This document shows, piece after piece, positions 42,497 to 49,891 of a stretch of DNA of 64,000 nucleotides. Numbering within the stretch: the stretch's first letter is position 1; each line of letters starts with the position of its first letter. A model generated the notes under the pieces. That model was not told the DNA's origin. It worked only from the letters and a program-made list of their open reading frames with translations, and ran no database searches. Location of the stretch: NCBI RefSeq assembly GCF_002752655.1, contig NZ_CP023737.1:4444833-4508832 (forward strand), written 5' to 3'. The translations under genes were made by a program, and so were the position numbers. This stretch comes from Methylosinus trichosporium OB3b (GTDB taxonomy: Bacteria > Pseudomonadota > Alphaproteobacteria > Rhizobiales > Beijerinckiaceae).

Positions 42497-44620
42497 GTGG
42501 GGGCGTATCGGAATCGAACGCCGGTGACCGCAACCGAGATCGATGCCGGCGCGAGGCCGTCCGAACGGTTTTTCCTGGACGGCGGCGCAACGGCCGCGCT
42601 GATCGCCGCGACAGATTGGTCCGCCTCGCCGCTCGGAGAGCCGCGCCGCTGGCCCGAGCGTCTGCGCGTGATGCTCGAAGTGTGCCTCAACAGCGCTTTT
42701 CCGATCGCCATTTTCTGGGGCGAGGATCTTCGTCTCTTCTATAACGACGCTTATCACGTCTTCCTCGCCGACAAGCATCCGCGCGCGCTGGGACGGCCCG
42801 CCTGCGACGTGTGGCCGGAAATCTGGGACGTGATCGGCCCTATGCTGCAGGGCGTGCTCGCCAATGGGCGGCCGACGCGATCGGAGGATCTGCAGCTCAA
42901 TCTGATGCGCAACGGACGTCGTGACGAGGCCTATTTCAGCTTCTCCTACGGACCGATCCCCGAGGACGACGGCTCGATCGGCGGCGTGTTCTGTCCCGTG
43001 GTCGAGACCACGGAGCGAGTGATCGGCGAGCGACGGCTGCGCACCTTGCGCGACCTCGCCGCCTTGAGCCGGGCCGAGGACGAGACACAGGCTTGCCGCC
43101 TGGCCGCGAGTGTGCTCGCCGCCAATGACGCCGACATTCCTTTTTCGGCGATCTACCGGCTGGACGAGGCGCAGGGCGAGGCGACGCTCATGGCCTTCAC
43201 CGGCACGCCGCCCGGCGCGCGCGCCTTTCCGGCCCGGCTGCGGCTCGGCGATCCCGATCCGGACCGCGGCGACATATGGGGCCTCGGCGATGTCGTCGGC
43301 CTGCGCCCCGGCCGCGTCGCCATGCGCACGGTCGACGAGCGTTTCGGCGTGCTGCCGCGCGGCGCCTGCGCTTCGGCGCCCGACGAGGCGGTCCTCTTCC
43401 CGGTCGTGCTGCTCGGACAGGAGCGCGCCGCCGCGGCCTTGATCGCGGGCGTCAGCGCCTGCAAGCGGCTCGACGCCGCCTATGCCTATTTTCTCGACCG
43501 CGTCGCCGCCAAGATCGGCTCCGCAATGGCCGACGCCCGCGCCTATGCCGACGAGCGCGCCCGCGCCGAGGCGATCCGCTCGCGTGAGGAGGCGTTGCGG
43601 CGCACCGAGGCGGAACTGCGCGAGGCGCAGCGGCTCGGCCGCATCGGCAGCTGGCGTTGGAGCGGACGGCGCCGCGACAGCGGCCGCGCCTCTCCCTATC
43701 TCGCGCAGATCTTCGGGCTCGATCCGGCAAAGCCGCCGCCGAGCTTCGCCGAGATGAAGGGCCTCGTCTATGCGCCCGGCGACTGGGAGCGGCTGGAGAC
43801 GGCGGCGCGCGAGACGCTCCGCTCCGGCGAAGGCTTCGAGCTCGATCTGCCGGCGCGCCGGGTCGACGGCGTCGGCATCTTCGTCACCATTCGCGGTGAG
43901 GCGGTGCGCGAGGAGAGGGGCGAGATCGTCGGCCTGCGCAGCACGATTCAGGACATCACCGAACGCAAGAAGGCGGAGGAGCGCGTCGAGCTGTTGATGC
44001 GCGAGGTGACGCATCGCGCCAAGAATCTGCTCACCGTGGTGCGCGCCGTCGCCCGCCAGACCGCGCGCAAGGATTCGCCGACCGCCTTCGCTCAGCGCTT
44101 CGACCAGCGCATCGCCGCGCTCGGCGCGAGCCATGATCTTCTGGTGCAGAACGAATGGCGCGGCGTCGATCTCGAAGCGCTGACGCGCTCGCAGCTGGCT
44201 CATTTCCGCGATCTGTTCGGCTCGCGCATCGAGATCGAAGGTTCGCGGACCATCGTCAAGCCATCGGCCGGCCAGACGATCGGCATGGCGCTGCACGAGC
44301 TCGCGACCAACGCCGGCAAATATGGCGCGCTCTCGAACGACAAGGGCAAGGTGCGCATCGCCTTCGGCGTTCGCCCCGATGAGAACGGCGCGCCGCGCTT
44401 CGAGATGGACTGGCGCGAGAGCGGCGGGCCGACCGTCGTTCCGCCGCGGCGCCACGGCTTCGGCCATATGGTCATCCTGCAGATGGTCAAGCATTCGCTC
44501 GGCGGGCAGGTGACCCTCGACTACGCGCCGGCCGGGATCGCCTGGACGGTGAGCGCGTCGCCCGAGAATGTGATCGAGCCGCCGCAGGAGGCCGATCGAG
44601 AGTTCGAGAAGCGAGCCTGA
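42497..44620 (+). CDS. PAS-GAF-PAS HWE-family sensor histidine kinase
   Basis: A 707-residue soluble sensor kinase. An N-terminal PAS-like domain (about 50-165: FPIAIFWGEDLRLFYNDAYH) is followed by a GAF domain (about 185-350) and a second PAS with a PAC signature (STIQDITERKKAEERV). The kinase part has the HWE-type phospho-acceptor helix EVTHRAKNLLTVVRAVARQTAR and the N-box ALHELATNAGKYGALS. The usual H-W-E set is approximate. Starts are GTG at 42497 or GTG at 42524. A single-domain response regulator follows 89 bases later and is the likely partner. The stop codon lies in a hairpin repeat. Confidence 0.9.
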   Translation: MGAYRNRTPVTATEIDAGARPSERFFLDGGATAALIAATDWSASPLGEPRRWPERLRVMLEVCLNSAFPIAIFWGEDLRLFYNDAYHVFLADKHPRALGRPACDVWPEIWDVIGPMLQGVLANGRPTRSEDLQLNLMRNGRRDEAYFSFSYGPIPEDDGSIGGVFCPVVETTERVIGERRLRTLRDLAALSRAEDETQACRLAASVLAANDADIPFSAIYRLDEAQGEATLMAFTGTPPGARAFPARLRLGDPDPDRGDIWGLGDVVGLRPGRVAMRTVDERFGVLPRGACASAPDEAVLFPVVLLGQERAAAALIAGVSACKRLDAAYAYFLDRVAAKIGSAMADARAYADERARAEAIRSREEALRRTEAELREAQRLGRIGSWRWSGRRRDSGRASPYLAQIFGLDPAKPPPSFAEMKGLVYAPGDWERLETAARETLRSGEGFELDLPARRVDGVGIFVTIRGEAVREERGEIVGLRSTIQDITERKKAEERVELLMREVTHRAKNLLTVVRAVARQTARKDSPTAFAQRFDQRIAALGASHDLLVQNEWRGVDLEALTRSQLAHFRDLFGSRIEIEGSRTIVKPSAGQTIGMALHELATNAGKYGALSNDKGKVRIAFGVRPDENGAPRFEMDWRESGGPTVVPPRRHGFGHMVILQMVKHSLGGQVTLDYAPAGIAWTVSASPENVIEPPQEADREFEKRA

Positions 44621-44670
44621 AGGCTCGCGGTCCGAGCACGGCCCTGGACCGCGAGCCCTCGGGCTCGCTC
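44609..44670. repeat. Palindromic repeat, family 2, covering the kinase stop codon
   Basis: GCGAGCC TGA AGGCTCGC forms a small hairpin with the TGA stop codon (44618-44620) in its loop. GGCTCGCGGTCC (44622-44633) pairs perfectly with GGACCGCGAGCC (44646-44657), and GAGCCCTCGGGCTC adds a third hairpin. It lies between the kinase and response-regulator genes and could attenuate transcription. Confidence 0.75.
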
Positions 44671-44709
44671 GAAGCCGACGAAGCGCGCCACGCAAGGGAG
44701 AAGCCGAGG

Positions 44710-45069
44710 ATGAACGAAGGCGAGCCGATCCGCATTCTCGTGATCGAGGACGAGCCGGCGATCGCCGCCGATCTGTGCTGGGTCGTCGAGGAGGTCGGCT
44801 ATGAGATCGGCGGGACGGCAAGCTCGGTCGACGAGGCGATGTCGCTGCTCGAGGACGTCGAGATCGACGGCGTGATCCTCGACGCCAATCTGCGCGGCGT
44901 CAGCAGCGTCGGCGTCGCCGACGCGCTGAAGGCGCGCCATGTGCCGTTCTTCGTGCTGTCGGGCTATCTGCAGAAGCAATTGCCGGGGCCGCTGGCGGAT
45001 GCGCCGTTTCTGGCCAAGCCCTATGATCAGGACGAGCTGGCGAGCCGGATTCGGGGGCTGGCGCGGTGA
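44710..45069 (+). CDS. Single-domain response regulator (CheY-like receiver)
   Basis: The 119-residue receiver has the acidic pocket IEDEP (near residue 13), the phospho-acceptor Asp in VILDANLRG, the switch region LSGY and the Lys in FLAKPYD. No output domain is attached, so it acts by protein contact or as a phosphate sink. It follows the HWE-family kinase and is probably its partner. AGGGAGAAGCCGAGG precedes the start. Confidence 0.93.
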   Translation: MNEGEPIRILVIEDEPAIAADLCWVVEEVGYEIGGTASSVDEAMSLLEDVEIDGVILDANLRGVSSVGVADALKARHVPFFVLSGYLQKQLPGPLADAPFLAKPYDQDELASRIRGLAR

Positions 45070-45193
45070 GGGGAGGGGGCGGTGAATCTCGACAGCGCGA
45101 CATCAATGACAGATTGGAATTGAACAGCAATGGAGAAATTGCCAAGCTCCCGTCGATCATCGACGAGCCGGACAATGTCGGGAGTCGCGTCTG

Positions 45194-45298
45194 CTAGAGC
45201 GCTTTCCGATGGAACGGAATCGTTCGATCGATCAGAATTTGCTCAAACGAAAGAATCTAGAGCGCTATCCGATCCAATTGGATCGGATAGCGCTCTAG
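45194..45298. repeat. Dispersed palindromic repeat, family 1 (copies 4 and 5)
   Basis: A full unit CTAGAGCGCTTTCCGATGGA to GATCAGAATTTGCTC (45194-45244) is followed by a perfect 42-bp palindrome, 45257-45298, whose left half is CTAGAGCGCTATCCGATCCA. The tandem lies directly before the toxin pseudogene end. Confidence 0.9.
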
Positions 45299-45301
45299 AT
45301 T

Positions 45302-45870
45302 CTATATGAGCCCAGAAAATTGTTCGAGCTCCGAGGCGGCGCCGACAAGCCCCTGCCGGGTGAGATTGGCGAGGTAGTCGTCAACGGAATAGAGTGGGTT
45401 TTTCAACCGTGCGCAAACCTTGCGGACGGCCGCGCAAAAGATGCCGGGCGCCAGGTCGAGCTGGTTGCACAGGAATTCGTCCGGGTGCTGCGCATCGATG
45501 TCGAGCGGCGCGAGAGCGGTTTCAGGAAAGTGCTTCAAGTTCTGCGTCACTATGACATCGCAGCGCCCGACGATCGCCGCCGCGAGGACGTGGCGATCGT
45601 TCATGTCGGGTAGAACAAGCGATGGGATCAGTGGTTCATAGCCGGTGACGAGGTAGTCGCGGACATGTTGATCCATTCTGTCGCGGGTGCGCTCCAGCAG
45701 CGAGCGATCACGATGCGGTTCGTTGCGCAGGAGCGCTTCGATCCATTCACGGTGGATGTCGGCGCTCCATTTCGCATGATATAAATCCGTGACCGCGAGT
45801 GCAGCAGAATATCGCGCACAGCGGCCGGATAGAGGTCATTGGCGTCGAGAAGCGCAGTGTAGACCGTCAT
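45302..45870 (-). pseudogene. PIN-domain toxin (VapC-like), frameshifted
   Basis: Two overlapping frames together make one PIN-domain protein. Codons 1-25 from the ATG at 45870 read MTVYTALLDANDLYPAAVRD, then ILLHS. The rest is in another frame: AVTDLYHAKWSADIHREWIE, then DQHVRDYLVTGYEPLIPSLV, DMNDRHVLAAAIVGRCDVIV and onward to FSGLI. The join is near 45796, and restoring one base there reunites the frames, so a one-base deletion (or sequencing error) is the simplest reading. PIN catalytic acids are visible (LLDAN, HREWIE, DMNDRH, CDVIV). Its ATG overlaps the antitoxin stop. As written, the toxin ends early and is presumably inactive. Confidence 0.82.
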
Positions 45871-46331
45871 TTGCGACTGTAGCCCATGTCATGTTCCTGA
45901 GCGTCGGCGACGAGTTGGTCGAGGACCGTTTCCCGTTCCCGGTCGATCCGCTCCTTATAGGCCATGACGTCCTCCATGCGGATGCGGCGGTGCTTGCCGA
46001 CCTTGTGATGAGGGATTGCCTTGGAGTCGAGAAGCCCGATGAGGAATGGGCGGGAGACGTTCAGAATATCCGCCGCCTGCACACTGGTCAGCTCGGCATT
46101 TTCAGGAATAAGGGTTACGCCGCGCCCGGCGGCCATAGCCTCTAGAATGTCCATGAGCAACGATACGGCGCCGGCCGGCAGCTCGATCGGCTGCTCTTGC
46201 TCGGCGTCTGTGATGCGAAGCGAGAGCGAGCGATTGCTGCGGGCAAAGCGCGAGAGGCGCTGACCGGAGGTGCGAGCAATGGCGGCGTCCTGCGCCGTCG
46301 GCGGCAACTGGCGGTGAGCGAGCGCGGTCAT
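45867..46331 (-). CDS. Antitoxin with MerR/excisionase-type helix-turn-helix
   Basis: The 154-residue protein starts MTALAHRQLPPTAQDAAIAR, has an acidic middle (ITDAEQEQPIELPAGAVSLL) and a DNA-binding helix-turn-helix near residues 90-135 (ELTSVQAADILNVSRPFLIG, then LLDSKAIPHHKVGKHRRIR). This is a known antitoxin architecture paired with PIN toxins. GGAGGGG lies before the ATG at 46331. It overlaps the toxin gene by four bases. It should repress its own promoter. It remains intact although the toxin frame is broken. Confidence 0.85.
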   Translation of the reverse strand: MTALAHRQLPPTAQDAAIARTSGQRLSRFARSNRSLSLRITDAEQEQPIELPAGAVSLLMDILEAMAAGRGVTLIPENAELTSVQAADILNVSRPFLIGLLDSKAIPHHKVGKHRRIRMEDVMAYKERIDRERETVLDQLVADAQEHDMGYSRK

Positions 46332-46361
46332 GGTTCCCCTCCGGGTGTTCGTGTTGGTTGG

Positions 46362-46415
46362 ATGCATTATGCGGAACATTCGCTGTAACCGCAATAAATG
46401 AAATATATGCATTAT
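46362..46415 (-). promoter_or_regulatory. Candidate toxin-antitoxin operator region
   Basis: ATGCATTAT occurs twice, at 46362-46370 and 46407-46415, 45 bases apart, in an AT-rich patch 30-85 bases upstream of the antitoxin start. Each contains the ATGCAT palindrome. Autoregulation by the antitoxin is the obvious reading but unproven. Confidence 0.45.
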
Positions 46416-46542
46416 CTCGTGGACGTCGAAGGCGGGGGCTTCGACCTTCGCCGCTGCGGCCCGGGGGGCGCATGCAGAGCGCGGGCCGAGCGCGGCCCGC
46501 CGTTTGCTCTGCGCCCGGAAACATGACAACCTCGGCGGCGCA

Positions 46543-47385
46543 ATGTCAGATTCCTCCTTCCCGACGCCCGATTTCGGGCAGACCCATCCCGGCCTCGCCA
46601 TTCTGCGCATGGCCGTCCTGCTCGCCGACTCCGAGGACGCGACCGGCGACGACGCGCCCGGGCTCATGGCCGAGCAGATCGAGGCGGGTTGCCTCGGCGG
46701 CGTCGCCTATGCCGATATCTGGACCGAGCTGGAGCCGGGGCTCATGGGCCGCGCGCCCTCGCGGCTGCTGCGCATTCTGCGCGGCTGCGGCGCGCTCGAG
46801 CAAATCCTGCCCGAGGTCGACGCGCTGTTCGGCGTGCCGCAAATTTCGGACGGGCTGGGCGAGGTCGATCTCGGCGAGCATCTTCTCGCTGCGCTGGACG
46901 AAGCCGCCGCGCTCGACGCTCCGCTCTCGGTGCGTTTCGCTCTGCTGACGATGAATGTCGGCAAATACGACTCGCCGCGCGAGCATCTGCCCGTGCATTA
47001 CAAGCATATCGAGCGCGGCGCCCCGCGCATAGAAGGCATCGCCGAGCGTTTCGGCGCGCCTGACGATTGGCGCGAATTGGCGCTGCTCGCCCTCGCCGAA
47101 TGCGAGCGCGTGCATCGCGCCTCGCAAGTGCGCGCGGGTCCGGTGGCGCTGATGCTGGAGCGTCTCGGCGCCTTCGACGCGCGCGAGCGCTTCGACCGGC
47201 TGATGATGGTCTGCGCCTGCGATTTCCGCGGCCATGGCAATGGCGACAAGACCTACGCCAAGGCGGCGCTGCTCGCCGACGCGCTCGCGGCCTGCGCGGC
47301 GATCGAGGACACCTCGGCCGAGGCGCGCGCGGCGGCGATCGCGGCGGCGTTCCGCTCGCAGAGGTGGTCGAGCGAGACGGCGTGA
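46543..47385 (+). CDS. CCA-adding-enzyme-like protein: C-terminal half only, degenerate HD motif
   Basis: The 280-residue protein aligns in pattern with the C-terminal HD-containing half of bacterial tRNA nucleotidyltransferase (CCA-adding enzyme): EHLLAALDEAAALDAPLSVRFALLTMNVGK matches the family's HD helix region, but the HDLGK metal motif is MNVGK here. RGAPRIEGIAERFGAPDDWREL and ERLGAFDARERFDRLMMVCACDFRGHG continue the resemblance. The nucleotidyltransferase head domain is absent. The ATG at 46543 follows a GGCGGCG-rich stretch. Function unknown; it may be a non-catalytic RNA-binding derivative. Confidence 0.7.
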   Translation: MSDSSFPTPDFGQTHPGLAILRMAVLLADSEDATGDDAPGLMAEQIEAGCLGGVAYADIWTELEPGLMGRAPSRLLRILRGCGALEQILPEVDALFGVPQISDGLGEVDLGEHLLAALDEAAALDAPLSVRFALLTMNVGKYDSPREHLPVHYKHIERGAPRIEGIAERFGAPDDWRELALLALAECERVHRASQVRAGPVALMLERLGAFDARERFDRLMMVCACDFRGHGNGDKTYAKAALLADALAACAAIEDTSAEARAAAIAAAFRSQRWSSETA

Positions 47386-47434
47386 GCGCGCGCTATATCC
47401 TTTTCGCGGGGCGCGCGCCTCGCCCGGAGGAGAG

Positions 47435-47713
47435 ATGGACCTTCCCACGATCGATCCGCTGATCGCGGCGGGCGTCATTCTGTCGACCGCGGTCACCGAC
47501 GCCGCCTATGTGATGTTCAACGCGGCGGTACAGGCGCGAAAGCGCGTCGCCGCGGCCAATTGGAGCAGCGTCTGGTATCTGCTCTCCGCTTTCGCGGTGA
47601 TCAGCTACACGTCCAATTGGGCCTATGTGCTATTCGCCGCGATCGGCTCCTGGCTCGGCGGCTATCTCTCCATCACGGCGCTCGAACGCTTCGCGCCGCG
47701 GCGTCGCGAGTGA
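47435..47713 (+). CDS. Small two- or three-helix membrane protein, 92 aa
   Basis: Function unknown. The ATG at 47435 follows GGAGGAG, an ideal ribosome binding site. The protein has two to three hydrophobic helices: DPLIAAGVILSTAVTDAAYV, SVWYLLSAFAVISYTSNWAY and VLFAAIGSWLGGYLSITALE, ending RFAPRRRE. It lies 49 bases after the CCA-like gene and 45 bases before recQ on the same strand, so the three may be co-transcribed. Confidence 0.75.
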   Translation: MDLPTIDPLIAAGVILSTAVTDAAYVMFNAAVQARKRVAAANWSSVWYLLSAFAVISYTSNWAYVLFAAIGSWLGGYLSITALERFAPRRRE

Positions 47714-47758
47714 CGAAGCCGTCTCGCGCGCCGCGCGCCTGCGTGCTACGTCGATGGC

Positions 47759-49555
47759 ATGTCCCAGCTTCCGAAAAAAGCCCGCGCGCTGCTCAAATCC
47801 GTGTTCGGCTATGAGGATTTCCGTCCCGGCCAGGCGGAGATCATCGCCGCGGTGCTGGCCGGCGAGGGCGTGCTCGCCATCATGCCGACGGGCAGCGGCA
47901 AATCCATGTGCTATCAGCTGCCCGCTCTCGTCGACGAGCGGCTCACCGTCGTCGTCTCGCCGCTCATCGCCCTGATGCGCGATCAGGTGCGGCAGATGCG
48001 CGCCTGCGGCGTTTCCGCCGCGACGCTCAATTCGATGAATGACGCGCAGGAGAATGACGAGGCGCGCCGCGCGCTGCGCTCGGGCGAGCTGCGCCTCTTG
48101 TTCGTCTCGCCGGAGCGGTTGTTCGCGCCCGGCGTTCTCGACACGCTCGCCCGCGCCGGCGCGCGGCGCCTCGCCATAGACGAAGCTCATTGCGTCTCTG
48201 AATGGGGTCATGACTTCCGCCCCGAATATCGCGACCTGGGCGCCGCCGCAGAAGCGCTCGGCGCGCAGGTCGTCGGCCTCACCGCCACCGCGGACAAGGC
48301 GACGCGCGCGGATATCGCCAAGCGTCTGTTCAAGACCGACCCGCATGTCTTTCTGCACAGTTTCGATCGGCCCAATCTGGCGCTGAACTTCGTCGCCAAG
48401 GATCAGCCGCGCCGACAGCTGACGCGCTTCTTGGACAAGCATCGCGGCGAGAGCGGCATCGTCTATTGCTCGTCGCGCGACGCCACCGAGAAGCTCGCGG
48501 AGTTTTTCGCAGAGCAGGGACATCAGACCATCTGCTATCATGCACGGCTCGATCAGGCGGTGCGCAATCGCAATCAGGATCGCTTCCTGCAGGAAGACGG
48601 AATCATCGCCGTCGCGACGATCGCCTTCGGCATGGGCGTCAACAAGCCCGACGTGCGCTTCGTCGCCCATGCCGACATGCCGTCGAGCGTCGAATCCTAT
48701 TATCAGGAGATCGGCCGCGCCGGCCGCGACGGACTGCCCGCCGACACGCTGACGCTCTATGGCCTCGACGACATGGCCTTTCGTCGTCGCCAGATCGACC
48801 AGAAGGATGTCGACGACGAGCGCAAGCGCGTCGAGCACGACCGCTTCTCCGCGCTCGCCATGCTGTGCGAGACGCCCGTTTGCCGGCGGCAGACGCTGCT
48901 CGCCTATTTCGACGAGGAGAGCCCGCCTTGCGGGCGTTGCGACATTTGTCTGCAGCAAGTGAAGATCTATGACGGAACGGTCGACGCGCAGAAGGCGCTG
49001 TCGGCGGCGATGCGGACAGGGCAGAGATTCGGCGCCAATTATCTCGCCGAAATTCTCATCGGCGCGGCGACCGAGGCGGTGCGCCGCAACGGCCATGAGA
49101 CCATCAAGACATTCGGCGTCGGCAAGGATCGCACCAAGCAGGAGTGGAGCGGGATCATTCGCCAATTATTCGCCGCGCGCGCGTTCGCGAGCACAGAGCA
49201 CGGCGGTTTCATGCTGACGCCGAAGGGTGAGGACATATTGTTCGGCCGCGCGCAAATCTCGTTGCGTCTCGACGCATTGGCGCCGCGCGAGCGGCGCAAG
49301 GAGGCGCCGCGCGGCGAGAAGCTCGACGCGGCGGATGATCGCGTGCTCGCGGCGTTGAAGCGCAAGCGCCTCGAGCTGGCGCGGGAAGCGGGCCTGCCGG
49401 CCTTTATGATTTTTCCCGATCGGACATTGATCGAGATGGCGTCGCGCCGGCCTGCGACTCTCGCCGAGATGCGCATGGTGCAAGGCGTCGGCGAGCATAA
49501 GCTCTCACAATATGGCGAAGTCTTTCTCGAGGCGCTGCAGGAGGCGCTGCGATAA
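47759..49555 (+). CDS. recQ: ATP-dependent DNA helicase RecQ
   Basis: A 598-residue 3'-5' helicase for recombination and fork repair. Motifs are MPTGSGKSMCYQLPA (Walker A), AIDEAHCVSEWGHDFRPEY (DEAH), and QEIGRAGRDG (motif VI). The zinc site has Cys residues in LCETPVCRRQ and CGRCDIC. The RQC domain and a C-terminal HRDC domain (PAFMIFPDRTLIEMASRRPA, then GVGEHKLSQYGEVFLEAL) complete it. The length matches the E. coli enzyme. The start at 47759 lies after a spacer of 45 bases from the small membrane gene. Confidence 0.97.
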   Translation: MSQLPKKARALLKSVFGYEDFRPGQAEIIAAVLAGEGVLAIMPTGSGKSMCYQLPALVDERLTVVVSPLIALMRDQVRQMRACGVSAATLNSMNDAQENDEARRALRSGELRLLFVSPERLFAPGVLDTLARAGARRLAIDEAHCVSEWGHDFRPEYRDLGAAAEALGAQVVGLTATADKATRADIAKRLFKTDPHVFLHSFDRPNLALNFVAKDQPRRQLTRFLDKHRGESGIVYCSSRDATEKLAEFFAEQGHQTICYHARLDQAVRNRNQDRFLQEDGIIAVATIAFGMGVNKPDVRFVAHADMPSSVESYYQEIGRAGRDGLPADTLTLYGLDDMAFRRRQIDQKDVDDERKRVEHDRFSALAMLCETPVCRRQTLLAYFDEESPPCGRCDICLQQVKIYDGTVDAQKALSAAMRTGQRFGANYLAEILIGAATEAVRRNGHETIKTFGVGKDRTKQEWSGIIRQLFAARAFASTEHGGFMLTPKGEDILFGRAQISLRLDALAPRERRKEAPRGEKLDAADDRVLAALKRKRLELAREAGLPAFMIFPDRTLIEMASRRPATLAEMRMVQGVGEHKLSQYGEVFLEALQEALR

Positions 49556-49891
49556 GCGAATGCGATGCTTTCGGTTCATCGCGCGATGTGACTTTCAGGA
49601 GACTTTTCGACGCTATCGTCAGTCGACGGATTCCTCCCCGGATCGCGTCACGCGTCGATCTCGCACTGCATCATTCTGCTACAGCGTCGCGGGGAATGCA
49701 GGATTTGTCAGCTTCATGCAACGCTGGTGAGAGGTTCACGACAGCTTCGCGCAATATCGCTCGAGAGCGATTGCGGTCCGAGCGAAGCGAGTGCTAAGAG
49801 CGCTGACGACCGATCGCAGCGTTCGGCGATTATCGACGGTCCGAGCTGCTCGCGAGGTTCGCGTGACATTTGTCCTCGAGAGTTGTCGTCG
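49556..49891. other. Gap before the TonB-dependent receptor gene
   Basis: This 336-base region holds no convincing gene. An imperfect inverted repeat (GCAATATCGCTC and GAGAGCGATTGC, about 49760-49783) lies about 110 bases before the receptor start and may be regulatory. No iron-box consensus is clear. Longer upstream frames reach into it but lack family sequence. Confidence 0.45.

Noticed and set aside
42481..42540. Possible tRNA-like end (GGCGTTCGATTCCG on the minus strand)
   Set aside because: The T-stem does not pair and there is no matching acceptor or anticodon arm; it lies in the start of a kinase gene.
41348..44821. Very long minus-strand frame reading through ftsY into the kinase region
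   Set aside because: Only the last third (ftsY) has family sequence; the upstream part is antisense to the kinase gene.
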